Part shown: one piece after another, positions 10,723 to 21,263 of the stretch | Numbering within the stretch: position 1 is the stretch's first letter | Layout: the number at the start of each line of letters is the position of its first letter | Assembly (NCBI GenBank): GCA_001839685.1 | Contig: MLAK01000704.1 | Coordinates: 237,897-301,896, forward strand | From: Tritrichomonas foetus | Taxonomy: Eukaryota > Parabasalia > Tritrichomonadida > Tritrichomonadidae | Reading direction: 5' to 3' | DNA: 64,000 nt | Program-made: the position numbers and the translations under genes | Notes under the pieces: model-generated | The model's database searches: none | What the model was told of the DNA's origin: nothing | The model's input: the letters and a program-made list of their open reading frames with translations, nothing else

Positions 10723-11391
10723 CTAATTTTCATAATTGCTGTAACTTTCATATTCGTCTGAAAATTCTTCCTTTTCAGATGAAGAATTTATTTCCATTTC
10801 CTGGCTTTGTTTTCGATAGTTGATGAGCTCTTCTTTGGCATTTTCCTGTTCTTGTCGTATTTTAATGAGTAAATTGAGAATTTCGACAGGAAAGGGCTGA
10901 ACAATCATCGGATGGCTTCCAATATGTATAAAAAATGGGTCAGCCGGGGCGACGGTTATCATCAAAAAGTCAAGAGAATCAATAAAACCGAGCTGAAAGA
11001 GAGTTTCGAGGCTGTATTTTGGTAATAATGGCAAAGCCAAATAATCTGCTCGATTCATGGCAAAAATTATTGATTTTGGAGGAACTGATATGAGAGACGA
11101 CAAGCGCTTCAGATTGATGCAAATGCATTCGTTAAAAACAACTAATCCGCAACGAAGAAGTTGATATACTGGGTCAACTGACAAGATTTCTGCGAAGTAG
11201 GCAAGGAGGGAAAGTTCATCGCCGATTGGAATTGTTATAAGATTCTGAAACTTTGAGTGAAAATGCGAAAAATATTGAAAAATAACTCGATCAAGATCTT
11301 CATTCGATTGTTTCATAAATGCTCGTTGTTTTAATTGGGCTGCGAGTTTGACAGGCGGCATTGATTCCCAATGCTTAATCTCATCGAGCAT
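10723..11391 (-). CDS. Initiator-binding-domain (IBD)-like winged-helix protein
   Basis: The 222-aa protein resembles the large parabasalid family built around the initiator-binding domain, which recognises the Inr promoter element. The likely domain spans about residues 30-120. The stretch RCGLVVFNECICINLKRLSS (80-99), followed by a small Ser/Ala-rich recognition-like helix and a terminal aromatic, has the family layout of a hydrophobic helix, the CINxxxL helix and a final NxxDY. The rest is a short helical linker and a strongly acidic Ser/Glu tail (205-222), as expected for a regulator. The match is from pattern memory; key DNA-contact residues look diverged. A CAAAAAGTT element sits 33-41 bp upstream. 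Confidence 0.5.
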   Translation of the reverse strand: MLDEIKHWESMPPVKLAAQLKQRAFMKQSNEDLDRVIFQYFSHFHSKFQNLITIPIGDELSLLAYFAEILSVDPVYQLLRCGLVVFNECICINLKRLSSLISVPPKSIIFAMNRADYLALPLLPKYSLETLFQLGFIDSLDFLMITVAPADPFFIHIGSHPMIVQPFPVEILNLLIKIRQEQENAKEELINYRKQSQEMEINSSSEKEEFSDEYESYSNYEN

Positions 11392-11643
11392 TGGTCGTAA
11401 ACATCAATTTGTATTATTTTTCTCAAAAAGTTTATATGTCAATTCGATAAATCATTCAATTTGCTTAATATATCACCTGGTGCAATCATCCATCGAAATG
11501 TGAATTAGAATAAATCTATTTATCAGTTGTCATTATATGATGGAAAACAACATTAAAATGAACTGAGTGTGTTTTTTAATAAAAATTAGACAAAAAGAAA
11601 ATATCTGAAAATTGATAGTTTTTTTATTCACCGCAATACAGTT

Positions 11644-12960
11644 TCACGATTCGGGGACAAAATCCTTCAGGAAAGTTTTTTCTGCAATCAATGTAAACAC
11701 AGAAGAAAACAAAACCGCAATAAGAACAGAGAACGAAGTGAAGTTTGCACCAAGTTCTTTTTCTTTTGGATCAAGTTTGTCATCATTCAAAAGCATATGG
11801 TAAGTATTGACATAACTAAGCCCACCGACAGAACCGACGAAGAAAATACAGACAAATTCTGCCCAGAGAGGCATCCAGTGAAGCATTGCCTGAGATAGCC
11901 AAATTCCAAAGTTTGCACATTGTAGGAAAGACATGAATTCTAAATAAGGGAATTTGAAAAAGTGCAAAGATGAACAAAATATTAAAACACCAATATGTTG
12001 AACTAATGAAAGTAGAGGAAATAGGTATTTATACTTTTCTTGGATTTCTTCAGTTTGTGCACAATCAATAAAAGCTGAAGCAATAACGTATTGGCAAAAA
12101 TATACAGTATCACATGTCCAAATATAACGAAAGATTTTCTTAATGAGATGAAAATTACAACAATGTATTTTTCTTTCGGTTGATTTTATCAAATTCTCAT
12201 TTTCAGGAGTTGTTGCATTTTCTGTAAGATGAACAGAATTTGTAGATTGGAGTAATGGTGTTGTTGAAGTATCATGAAAAGACTCATTAAGTGATTCATT
12301 AATTGGTTCTTGAATAGAATCTGCAGTAAAAATTGATGAATTAGAATTTTTCGATTGTCTGATTCTCAAAATACAAAAATAAGAGCAAGCATATATAACA
12401 ATCAAAGGTGTAAGACAATAGAAAGAAAGTCGATAATCAAAATCCAATTTGATACAAAGTGCAGAATACCCTCCACCGAGAACACCAGCTGTTGCTGTTC
12501 CAATTGACCAAAATTTCACCAACGATTGTTTTTTGATGTGTGCAAAATAACCTAAAGAAACAGATTCACCAAAATCGCATGGAAAGCCAACAAACACAAT
12601 CGATATGCATGCAACCCAAAAGTTGGGTGCAATGGCGCATCCAAGAAGGCCAATGGCCATAAAAAAGGTATTTGATGCATATCGCCAGTCATACGATATA
12701 TTTCGTGATGACAAAAATGCATTGATCGATGATGCGAATAATGAACAAATTGTACTCGACCAATTTACTGCAGCTATGTAGCCTGACGCTTCAAAGTGAA
12801 GAACAATTCTCTGCGCACTGGATGAAACGATTAAAAAAAATAAATTATTGATAAGACCAATTAAAACTGCTGCAATTTTGTCAATGATTCTAGTAGGTGT
12901 TTCTTCATCATTAACCTGCTCCTCAATTTTTACGGGTACATCTTTATGAAGATCTTCCAT
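11644..12960 (-). CDS. CLN3: CLN3/battenin-family lysosomal membrane transporter
   Basis: This is a multi-pass protein of about 438 aa with roughly 11 hydrophobic segments split by a polar central loop, the battenin layout. Diagnostic stretches include GLINNLFFLIVSSSAQ near the start, DFGESVSLGYF, KFWSIGTATAGVLGG, and the C-terminal GGLSYVNTYHML, which matches the conserved GGxxYVNTFH segment of CLN3. The family acts in lysosomal/endosomal membranes and is linked to glycerophosphodiester export and pH balance. I chose the ATG at 12960 (MEDLHKD); an upstream in-frame ATG at 13083 would add 41 residues that do not look conserved. A 3'-overlapping plus frame is a shadow. Confidence 0.8.
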   Translation of the reverse strand: MEDLHKDVPVKIEEQVNDEETPTRIIDKIAAVLIGLINNLFFLIVSSSAQRIVLHFEASGYIAAVNWSSTICSLFASSINAFLSSRNISYDWRYASNTFFMAIGLLGCAIAPNFWVACISIVFVGFPCDFGESVSLGYFAHIKKQSLVKFWSIGTATAGVLGGGYSALCIKLDFDYRLSFYCLTPLIVIYACSYFCILRIRQSKNSNSSIFTADSIQEPINESLNESFHDTSTTPLLQSTNSVHLTENATTPENENLIKSTERKIHCCNFHLIKKIFRYIWTCDTVYFCQYVIASAFIDCAQTEEIQEKYKYLFPLLSLVQHIGVLIFCSSLHFFKFPYLEFMSFLQCANFGIWLSQAMLHWMPLWAEFVCIFFVGSVGGLSYVNTYHMLLNDDKLDPKEKELGANFTSFSVLIAVLFSSVFTLIAEKTFLKDFVPES

Positions 12961-13083
12961 CCATATAACAATTCTATATTTATTTGGTCGGTTGTAACGA
13001 TCCAAGGATTCGCGAGTTTTGAATTCATGAAAATGATGAGATCTAACGAAACATATAGTTGTCAATGAGAACTTGTCATTCAT

Positions 13084-13711
13084 TTCAACGATTTCAAAAA
13101 ATAACGCATCAGTAAAATGGCTGTTGAGAAATCCATTTGAGAAATTTACTCCAAAAAGCGAAAAGTATAGGCTTCTTTATAAATTTTGTATCAAAATTAT
13201 CTCAGTATATCAATACATTTCCTCCAAGTCATCATTTATCATCACCACAGATGAACGATTAGAGTTTATTGATGTAGATTAATTTTTCATTATATTCAGT
13301 TGAGCAAACTATGAAATTCTCGAGCAAATAAATATTAGCAAGGAGATCTGAAAAAATGAAATGATTATTATTCATGAAAAGGCAAAATAAAAAGTGAGTT
13401 CAATAAATGATTTGTGTATGCAAATATCTAAACTTTTTCTTCCATACTTTGGGTGAATGGCAGAGCTTCGATCAATTTTCCAAAAAACTATAGAAAGGAG
13501 GAAAATTGAGTTGATATTTGGCCAACTAGTGAAGTGAACGATGGTAGAATTATCATTGAATTATTCAGAAAGTTGAATCATTTATCTTTCCAATTCATAT
13601 AGGAAATTTGTATATCTTTGAAAAGGATATTCTTAAAAAATTTTAATGTTTATTTGATGATTTTCATTCAAATAATAGCGGTTATGGCCGCTTTGACTGA
13701 CCTTTTGTTCG
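13084..13711. other. Intergenic region with a 26-codon ORF and RPS2 promoter
   Basis: A short plus-strand ORF (13456-13536) starting MAELRSIF looks protein-like but is only 26 codons and may be a relic. The motif TCATTCA at 13664-13670 is a candidate Inr for RPS2, 42 bp before its ATG. The rest is AT-rich without recognisable features. Confidence 0.35.
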
Positions 13712-14539
13712 ATGTCTGAAGCAGCTCAAACGCAGCCTACGGGCGAACAGCGTCGCGGAATGCGCGGACGCCGTGATGGCGCCCGTGGTGGACGTGGTGC
13801 TCCACGTAACGGTCCAGCCGGTCCAAAGGGAAAGAATGAATGGCAACCAAGAACCAAACTTGGACGTCTCGTCAAGAACGGCCGTATCACCTCAATTGAA
13901 GAAATTTATCTTCACGCAATCCCAATCAAAGAAGCCGAAATTGTCGATCACCTCCTTGGTGATGCCCTCAAGGATGAAGTCATGAAGATCATGCCAGTCC
14001 AGAAGCAAACACGTGCCGGTCAACGTACCCGCTTTAAGGCATGCATTGCCGTCGGTGACGGAAATGGTCATATCGGTCTCGGTATCAAGACAGCCGCAGA
14101 AGTTGCAAACGCCATCAAAGGTGCTATGATCTACGCCAAACTCTCCATCCTTCCAGTGCGTCTTGGTTACTGGGGTAACAAGATCGGTAAGCCACATACA
14201 GTTCCAAACACAGTCACAGGAAAGTGTGGTTCAATCCGCATGAGACTCATCCCAGCTCCACGTGGATCAGGAATCGTCGCAGGTTCAGTCGCCAAGAAAC
14301 TCCTCGGTATGGCCGGTTTCGAAGATGTCTTCACTTCATCAATCGGTCACACAAAGACCACCTTCAACTTCCTCGTCGCCACATACCAAGCCATCGAGAA
14401 CACATACAAGTTCCTCACACCAGACCAATGGGAGCAGAAAGTCCCAGAAACCCATCCATTTGTCGAACACAGTGAATACCTCGCAGGTTTCAATGAGAAC
14501 AAAGTCACAAGAATCAGCATTGACTTGCAGACACAGTAA
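13712..14539 (+). CDS. RPS2: 40S ribosomal protein S2 (uS5)
   Basis: The 275-aa protein is a clear eukaryotic S2/uS5. An Arg/Gly-rich N-tail (residues 14-37) precedes the conserved [15 protein letters not shown] segment, the S5 N-terminal domain (about 65-150, including [10 protein letters not shown]) and the C-terminal domain with [10 protein letters not shown] and GHTKTTFNF. It sits in the small subunit near the mRNA entry channel and decoding site and helps decoding accuracy. The gene has many C-ending codons and higher GC than its neighbours, as expected for high expression. The stop lies within TAAA, a usual trichomonad polyadenylation signal arrangement. Confidence 0.98.
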   Translation: MSEAAQTQPTGEQRRGMRGRRDGARGGRGAPRNGPAGPKGKNEWQPRTKLGRLVKNGRITSIEEIYLHAIPIKEAEIVDHLLGDALKDEVMKIMPVQKQTRAGQRTRFKACIAVGDGNGHIGLGIKTAAEVANAIKGAMIYAKLSILPVRLGYWGNKIGKPHTVPNTVTGKCGSIRMRLIPAPRGSGIVAGSVAKKLLGMAGFEDVFTSSIGHTKTTFNFLVATYQAIENTYKFLTPDQWEQKVPETHPFVEHSEYLAGFNENKVTRISIDLQTQ

Positions 14540-14670
14540 ATAATGACTGGTAAATGATATTTCTAAGATCTCTCTTTTTTTATCCTTATTCTATTTCATC
14601 TGTTTTATTTTTTCTCTTTCGTTTCTTCTGATTTTTTGGAATGGCCATTTAAGTCCTGAAAAATTATTTG

Positions 14671-16397
14671 ATGAATAAAATTAAACGTACGTCAAAATCA
14701 TTCAAAACGCAAAGTCCAAAATTAATATTGATTTAGTAAGCGCTTCAGTTTTATTCAAAGAGAAAGATCTCAAAATAGAGAGACTCCAAAATGAGTTAAA
14801 GCAGTTTACAGAAGCTTTCGAAACAAATTGGACAATCATTCAAACAAAAGATGAGAAAATTAAAGAGTTGAAAATGCAAGAAGCCGAAATATATGAAGAA
14901 CTTACAAAAATATCTCGTTCTACACAAGATTTAGTCGCACAAATCAATTCCCATATTTTGAATGAAGACCATAAAGATATACAAATTGAATCAAAAGTTC
15001 ACTCCATAAAACTGCAAGCAAATGATTTTATTGCCCAAACGAACAAACTTAAAAAGCTGATGGCCAAAAATAATGAAGTTCTCAAACCAAAAGAAGTTTG
15101 TAAACTGGAAGACGATTATTCGAATGTCCTTAAGAAAAGGCAAACGACTTTGGAATTAATTACAGAAATGCACGATGAAGGCGTGCATCAAATTGATTCT
15201 GTTGAAAAAAAATATTCATTTGAGAAAGAAAATAAAGTTGCTAAATTTCATGAACTTACAGAAGAAAAAGTGAATTTGTTGGATATGATCAAAAAAGTCA
15301 AAGATGAATTTAATGCATTATTAGTGCATTTGGAAAACGAGACAAAAGATTATCAAAAAGCTTCTTTTACACCTGATCAGGAAGTTAGAATAGGTTTAAA
15401 AACCGAGCTAGAGATTTTAAATGAAAAAATTGACTCATTAGAAAAAGACCAAAAGGAAAAAGAGAAAAAGTTAAATGAGATAGAAAGCATGTCTATCAAA
15501 ATGAGAAAATATTTACAAAATCAACAAACTACATCTAAAACAGAAATCACGAATGTATCTAATTTGATCCAAAAATATCAAAAGAAAAAACAAAGTTTGC
15601 TTGATTTATTTAAAAATCAAATTAAAATTAACAACGAATTGGAAAAAGAACTTTCGAATCACTCTAATGAATATCAAAATGTTGATTATGTTGCATTGTT
15701 TAAGACAGAAAAGGCGAAATTAAATCAAGAGTTCGAAAAAGGAATTCGTCTTTCTGGAAAAAAGAATATCAAAGCTGATAAAAAGCTACAAAAATTGAAT
15801 GATGCTATTGATTATAAAAAGAATATCTGCGCTGATTATGAAAGGTCTCTTGAGACAATAAAATCGGCTGAAATGAAACTCAATTTGCACATCGACAAAT
15901 TGAATCAAAAGGACACTAAATTAACACAAGCAATAACAATTGCACGAAAAGAGTTGGATCAATTAAAACTTACTGAAGAAGCTGATAAATTAAATGACAA
16001 AAAAAGCGCTATAAAAGTGTTACCCATTCATGTTCAAACATATACACATTTGCCACCGTCATCTCTCGCCATGGAACACGCTATTCGTAATAAATACAAA
16101 GAGTTATTTACACAAGTCACAAATGTAAAGCATGAATATAATCAAATATGCGAAAAAGAAGAGAATATAAAGAAAAATATGAAAAATTTAAAGCATGAAA
16201 ATGAATGTCTTAAAAAATATCTAGCTCCTTATCCAAAAATCAAAAGTTTCTTCAAAAAATATAATGCGAAGATCAGAAAAAATATCAACAATCCATATAA
16301 AGCCAATTCTCATCAGCAACCATTCCAACCATCCCATCCAACAACTATGCCCAAATTAACATTAGAGTGTAACACCTTGGCAATTCAGGCTACATAA
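14671..16397 (+). CDS. Coiled-coil protein with probable 5' frameshift
   Basis: The main frame is open from 14685 to the stop at 16395-16397 but has no ATG before residues that already form a good coiled coil (FKEKDLKIERLQNELKQF). An ATG at 14671 opens a 21-codon frame (MNKIKRTSKSFKTQSPK...) that would join the main frame by a one-base change in the A run at 14718-14721. I infer one gene of about 570 aa with a single indel, either a sequencing error or a mutation. The protein is Lys/Glu/Gln-rich helix to about residue 490, followed by a Pro-rich tail. No family is recognised; a cytoskeletal role is plausible. Downstream in-frame ATGs (from 14874) would be the alternative start. Confidence 0.6.
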
Positions 16398-16820
16398 CTC
16401 CACTCTCTCGTATATTTTCTCTATAAAATGTTTGTATATTTCCATTTTCTTTTGCTTTTTTATCTTTTTGTATTACTATTTTTTCTGATTAGTTTTGGTT
16501 TTGTTCTTTCGAGCTAACACGTGAAATGCATGTAAAGATTTACTAAATCTTGAATTTGATCAACCATGAAAAAGTCATGATTGTCATCAAATGATAGATT
16601 AGGATTGGTATCTTTCATTCGACAGAATATTTTAGGGTATGGCCTTATTTATAAATAGAAAAAAAGGTAGAAATTTAGTGTAGAGTAACCGGATAGTTTA
16701 ATCAAAAACATAAAAACATAAAAACAGAAAGAATCAAACAACAATAACAATATATGGCACTTCCTACATCAAATGTAGGACAGATGCATGAATATCAAAC
16801 AAAAAGAAAATTTTAATTGT
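16398..16820. other. Convergent intergenic region
   Basis: This is the space between 3' ends of the coiled-coil gene and the minus-strand gene at 16821. It holds T-rich tracts just after the plus-strand stop and no coding-like frame. Confidence 0.5.
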
Positions 16821-17450
16821 TCACACGACGTTCACCAAACGATTTCCATTGGATAAATAAACTCCAATTCCGGCATAGGAGCCGACTGTTGGTTCACTTT
16901 GGCTCGAGAACATCAAATCATAGTCATCATTCTCTTCACAATCGGATAAATTTAAAGCCCGAAAAGGTACATCAAAATCAGGAGAATTGTCATTAAAACT
17001 GTGAGCATCATGATTTGGATTTTGAAGTGAATTGAAGATTGATGACTCTTTATCGAGATAATCGACCTCGAAAGTGAATAATTGGCGCATTGACTTTGGG
17101 ATACATTCCATCTTGATATTGCCGAGCATTGTATCAGATGGATAGCTTCCGTGGCGTTTTGCTGTCTTCTCGGTTTTGAATTGACAATAAGCACCTTTTC
17201 GAGATGCATAAACATATAAGATACTACTGCACTCAAGACAGGAAATTTCGGCCTCACGGGGACCTGTCATTTGTACGTGTATCTGTGATTGGTTTGAAAT
17301 GTTCACTGAGTTTGTGTGAATGTGTAAAATTGGATAACCTTCTAAAAAACTACAGTGAGATGTCGGCGGAGCAAGGATTGGAGAGAAATTACGAATCGAG
17401 ATGTTATTGCAATGGCAAAAGCATCTTTCAGTTGTCGTAGCTCCGGACAT
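16821..17450 (-). CDS. Cys-containing protein of unknown function
   Basis: The 209-aa protein begins with an ATG and has a Cys cluster CFCHC (10-14) and a second pair in SCLECSS (about 74-80), separated by about 60 residues with beta-rich character. This spacing resembles a zinc-binding beta fold with two CxxC-like knuckles, but I cannot match it to a named family. The C-terminal third is acidic and Ser/Asn-rich (SDCEENDDYD). No membrane segment is visible. An antisense plus-strand frame is a shadow. The gene's GC content is above the local intergenic level, supporting it as real. Confidence 0.55.
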   Translation of the reverse strand: MSGATTTERCFCHCNNISIRNFSPILAPPTSHCSFLEGYPILHIHTNSVNISNQSQIHVQMTGPREAEISCLECSSILYVYASRKGAYCQFKTEKTAKRHGSYPSDTMLGNIKMECIPKSMRQLFTFEVDYLDKESSIFNSLQNPNHDAHSFNDNSPDFDVPFRALNLSDCEENDDYDLMFSSQSEPTVGSYAGIGVYLSNGNRLVNVV

Positions 17451-17847
17451 CTACTTTTGAAAAGATTAATGTGAAGTAAAATTTTGAAAAAATTATTGAC
17501 TGTCGATATGAAAATCGTAATCCGATTTTTTCAAAGAAGCTATTATCGAAAAGCTAATGAGTCAGTTTGAAGTCTAGAGAAATTTTGTAATCACATGTGA
17601 GTCACTTGTAAAATTCATTTAAATTATTATCAAATTATTTAATCGCTTTGATAGAAATGAGATGTTAAAGTGTATTCACCTGTTTATAGTCAAAATTAAC
17701 CATCTCTGTTTGCTTTAATATCTTCTATGTGATTTAGAAATGATTCCCACCTTTTCTGTATTTAGAGGCTATTCAGCTCTGAAAATTGAAGTGATTTTTT
17801 TCAATTGATCATTTCATCGGTAGTCATATCACTTTTATCAAAACAAC
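17451..17847. promoter_or_regulatory. Divergent promoter region with GAPDH Inr
   Basis: This gap separates the divergently transcribed unknown gene and GAPDH. TCACTTTT at 17829-17836 fits the trichomonad Inr consensus and lies 12-19 bp before the GAPDH ATG, as expected for the very short leaders known in this group. No other structure is apparent. Confidence 0.5.
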
Positions 17848-18976
17848 ATGGTTGTTAGGATTGCTATCAATGGTTTCGGCCGTATCGGACGTCTCGTTTT
17901 CCGCGCTGTCCGTACCCTCTACCCAACAGAATGCCAAGTCGTCGCTATCCACGATCTTTGCGACATCAAGACAAACGTTCACCTTTTGAACTACGATTCA
18001 GCCCACCGTAAATTCCCAGAAGTCGTTCGCGTCACAGGCGAAGACACCTTCGAAGTCGGAGAAGGCGCCAACAAGTGGGTCGTTAAGAACATCGGTGGCC
18101 GCCTTGGCCCATCCCAACTCCCATGGAAGGAACTCAACGTTGATGTCGTTCTCGAATCAACAGGTATCTTCCGTACCCACTGCGTCAAGGAAGGCGACAA
18201 CGTCACAANNNNNNNNNNNNNNNNNNNNNNNNNNNNNNNNNNNNNNNNNNNNNNNNNNAGACGGTTATGATGGCCACATCGTCGCTGGTGCCAAGAAGGT
18301 CGTTCTTTCCGTTCCATCAGCCGATGAAATCGAATGCACACTCGTTCTCGGTGTCAACGATGAAGACCTCAAACCAGATACAACATGCATCTCCAACGCC
18401 TCATGCACAACAAACTGCCTTGCCCCAGTCGTCAAGACACTCAACGACAAATTCGGAGTCAAGAACGGTTTCATGACAACCGTCCACTCATACACAAACG
18501 ATCAAGTCGTTTCTGATGTTATGCACAAGGATCTCCGCCGTGCCCGTGCCGCCGCCATGAACATCATCCCAACAACAACAGGTGCCGCCATCGCCCTCCC
18601 ACGCGTCGTTAAGGCCCTCGCTAAGGGATCAATGGACGGACTTTCCCTCCGTGTTCCAACAGTCACAGGCTCACTCGTCGATGTCACAGTCAACACACGT
18701 GAAGCCGTCACAAAGGAACAAGTTAACGAAGCCCTCAAGGCCGCCGCCGAAACACCAGCCCTCAAGGGAATCCTCCGCTACACAACAGACCCAATCGTTT
18801 CATCAGATATCATCGATGACAACCACTCATCAATCGTCGATGGACTTTCCACAATGGTCCTTCCAAACGCTGATGGTGGCTCACTCGTCAAGGTCCTCTC
18901 ATGGTACGATAACGAATGGATGTACTCATGCCGCTGCGCTGATATCTTCCACCGCCTCGGAGCCTACACCAAGTAA
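17848..18976 (+). CDS. GAPDH: Glyceraldehyde-3-phosphate dehydrogenase, interrupted by assembly gap
   Basis: The gene encodes glycolytic NAD-dependent GAPDH. The N-terminal Rossmann motif INGFGRIGR and the catalytic segment SCTTNCLAP (active-site Cys) are intact, as are the Arg-rich DLRRARAAA region and the C-terminal SWYDNEWMYS. Fifty N bases at 18209-18258 remove part of the NAD domain. The frame before the gap and after it differ, so the gap length is nominal. The N-terminal insert-like segment (TLYPTECQVVAIHDLCDIKT) is of trichomonad type. Strong C-ending codon bias and a stop within TAAA agree with high expression. Confidence 0.96.
18209..18258. other. Assembly gap of 50 N inside GAPDH
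   Basis: The run of N falls within the GAPDH coding region. The flanking frames do not match the 50-base length, so the true missing length is not 50 bp. A single N also occurs at 55197. Confidence 0.98.
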
Positions 18977-19561
18977 ACTCTTTTTCTTGGCTATTAATTT
19001 TGACTAATCTTCTTTTTTCTTTTTTCATTCCTGATCATTGTCATCACCTTCCCAGGATTACAGAGAATGCAATCGAATGAGACTGCAGTTCTTGTTGGCT
19101 CCATTTAGATTTGGAATACGTTTATCGATTTAAAAGATGTCTCTGTCATATCATGCAGTTAATGTGCCAATCGAAAATCTGGTCAATGTCAGAATTTGGT
19201 TTCTTATTCGAGAAAGAAAAATTAATTTTGAGACAATAAATTTTGGATTGTGGATGTAGTCAACCCATATATTACACAATTAGATATATTATACTTTGAA
19301 ATAAATGTTTTAGCTAGCTCACAATATGGAAGCTCATAAAAATCACATGTTTAACCATTCTCAAGAATAATACAATGTAAATGTCTATGGAAACATTCAA
19401 TCACTATCTTTCTACTGAATCATTATCTACTGAATGTGCTCATGGTTCATAAATGAGAGCTTGAAAAATGATAATTGGCCTTTTTGATTAAAATATGGTG
19501 AATATACAACCAAATAAGTATAGAAAAGTTTGTACATTATTCGTTACATTTATCGAAACGG
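18977..19561. other. Intergenic region, nothing recognised beyond upstream element
   Basis: A T-rich segment follows the GAPDH stop. GAAAAGTT at 19523-19530 lies 32-39 bp before the MYCBP ATG and may belong to a recurring upstream element. No coding-like frame is seen. Confidence 0.4.
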
Positions 19562-19849
19562 ATGAATCAAACAACAGCAGATCTTCCAACTCCACCCAAA
19601 CGCGACTCATTTCGAAAGTATCTAGACGATGGTGGTGTTATTGATTCAATTACACGTGTTTTAGTTAATTTATATGAGCAGCAGCAAATCCCAGAAGATC
19701 TCCTTTCATATGTTCGTCAATTTTTAGGCTCCCCACAAGGAGTAAACGTTGAAAGCTTGAAGCAAGAAAACGAAAAATTAAAAGAAGAACATGAGCGACT
19801 CGAAAAACGCCTTCAGGAGCTTAAAACGCAGCTTGGAATCTCTGAATAA
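19562..19849 (+). CDS. MYCBP: MYCBP/AMY-1 homologue
   Basis: The 95-aa protein matches the length and layout of c-Myc-binding protein (AMY-1). The N-terminal helix region KRDSFRKYLDDGGVIDSITR, then VLVNLYEQQQIPEDLL and a short loop with FLG, is followed by a C-terminal coiled coil (LKQENEKLKEEHERLEKRLQ). In other eukaryotes MYCBP binds AKAPs and is found in motile cilia (radial spoke/central apparatus related complexes). Trichomonads have no Myc, so a flagellar or PKA-anchoring role is more likely here. That link is an inference from the family. Confidence 0.88.
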   Translation: MNQTTADLPTPPKRDSFRKYLDDGGVIDSITRVLVNLYEQQQIPEDLLSYVRQFLGSPQGVNVESLKQENEKLKEEHERLEKRLQELKTQLGISE

Positions 19850-20080
19850 TTTTGTATTCGTGTTAATAAACATTTCATCCTAAAATTTATCATTTTATCC
19901 AATTTTTGACAATTCTCGATATTTTATTATTCATCAAACACACTTTCCACATTTCCATTGATCTAAAAATTAACTCATAATTCAATTATGATAATTATTT
20001 AAAAATAATCTAAAAACTCGAAAAATTTAAGTATACTTTAGTTTAATTACAGATAACACTCGATTTCGAATTTGAACAAA

Positions 20081-21148
20081 TTATTTGATTTTTTCAAGGA
20101 CTTCATTTTCATCATCATTAAGTGGCCGACCCTTTTCGTATTCATTTACAATGAATCTTGCCCTATAGTAAGGATTAGTTGCCACATTTTTTTGTGGTTT
20201 CGAATTCAGCAAATCTTGGGCCTTTTGACAAAGCCTGTCTATGTAACGCTGGAATGCTCCTTCGTTCAAAGTTGAAATATTTTCATTTTCAGGAAGTTCT
20301 TCTTCTTCTCCAATGATTTCACCCATTCTTGATTGTAATTCTTTAAATTTTTCCTTTAGTTCATTATCTTCATTTCTAAGTTGATCCTGTTGCTCCATTG
20401 CAGCTTTATAATCGGATTTCAACTTGACAATAAGTTGGATTTTTTCAAGGTTTTCTTCGTCGAGTTTAGCCTTTTTTTGAGCTTCGTTTAAACCTTTTAG
20501 AGCGTCAGATTCAATCTTTTCACATTGTTTTGTTTGATTTTGAAGATCGTTAATTAACGTGTCATTATCAAGAGTTGACGACATTTTTTCACTCTTTATC
20601 AACTCCTCCCTTTCTTTCTTCCGAATGTTGAAGTGCTTTTGAGAAGCTTCATGCTTGGAATTCAATTGGTTGACATTTCCTTGCGCAATGGAATTCTGCG
20701 TTTGCAAACGATTAACCTGCAGTGTAAGATTGCGTAAGTGATTTGATTTGAAATATGGCTCGACTGAATTTAAGGCAATTTTCTGTTTGATATAATTGAT
20801 GTGTGAGCTACGCATCTCAATGTCTTCCTCGGCTTCCCTTATTTGACGATACTTTGAAATATCAGGGAAGAAATTATAAATATCATATTCAGAAAGATGG
20901 CGAAGTTGTTCAAGCGATGCGACTGAACAATCAATGAAGGAAAGAAGCGGTAAATATTTTTTATCATTGTCTTCTGAGAGTACTTCAATAACTTGATCGA
21001 TAAAAACGCTATGTGGCGGGAAATTGCATTTAGGATGATGTAGAACTTGGAATAATATTTCATGAGGAATTTCTTGAATATTAGTGAAATTAATTGCAAT
21101 GTCTTCGATATAATCTGGATTAATTTCTGCGTCAAAATTCCTCAGCAT
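20081..21148 (-). CDS. Coiled-coil protein of unknown function
   Basis: From the ATG at 21148 (MLRNFDAEINPDYIEDI) the protein is 355 aa; an upstream in-frame ATG at 21223 would add 25 residues of unlikely composition. Residues 1-100 look globular and hydrophobic-helical (IPHEILFQVLHHPKCNF, VFIDQVIEVLSED), residues 130-310 form a coiled coil, and the tail is YRARFIVNEYEKGRPL. I do not recognise the family. It is divergent from the small gene at 21264, with a 115-bp shared promoter space. Confidence 0.6.
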   Translation of the reverse strand: MLRNFDAEINPDYIEDIAINFTNIQEIPHEILFQVLHHPKCNFPPHSVFIDQVIEVLSEDNDKKYLPLLSFIDCSVASLEQLRHLSEYDIYNFFPDISKYRQIREAEEDIEMRSSHINYIKQKIALNSVEPYFKSNHLRNLTLQVNRLQTQNSIAQGNVNQLNSKHEASQKHFNIRKKEREELIKSEKMSSTLDNDTLINDLQNQTKQCEKIESDALKGLNEAQKKAKLDEENLEKIQLIVKLKSDYKAAMEQQDQLRNEDNELKEKFKELQSRMGEIIGEEEELPENENISTLNEGAFQRYIDRLCQKAQDLLNSKPQKNVATNPYYRARFIVNEYEKGRPLNDDENEVLEKIK

Positions 21149-21263
21149 GACTAAAAATGAAATCTTGGTCTGGAATTTCAAATCACATTTCAGAATTTTG
21201 AAAAAAATCAGATCACATGTCATATTTTGATGTTGTCAAAACTGAAGATTTTGATTCGTCATC

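Noticed and set aside
13073..13282. Plus-strand frame overlapping the CLN3 5' end
   Set aside because: It overlaps the promoter and start of a well-supported minus-strand gene and shows no family resemblance.
14224..14543. Additional plus-strand frames inside RPS2
   Set aside because: They are shadows created by strong codon bias in a highly expressed gene.
14685..14745. Spliceosomal intron at GTACGT (14687) to explain the 5' frame change
   Set aside because: GTACGT fits the trichomonad 5' splice consensus, but no ACTAAC-type branch and 3' motif follows; a one-base indel is simpler.
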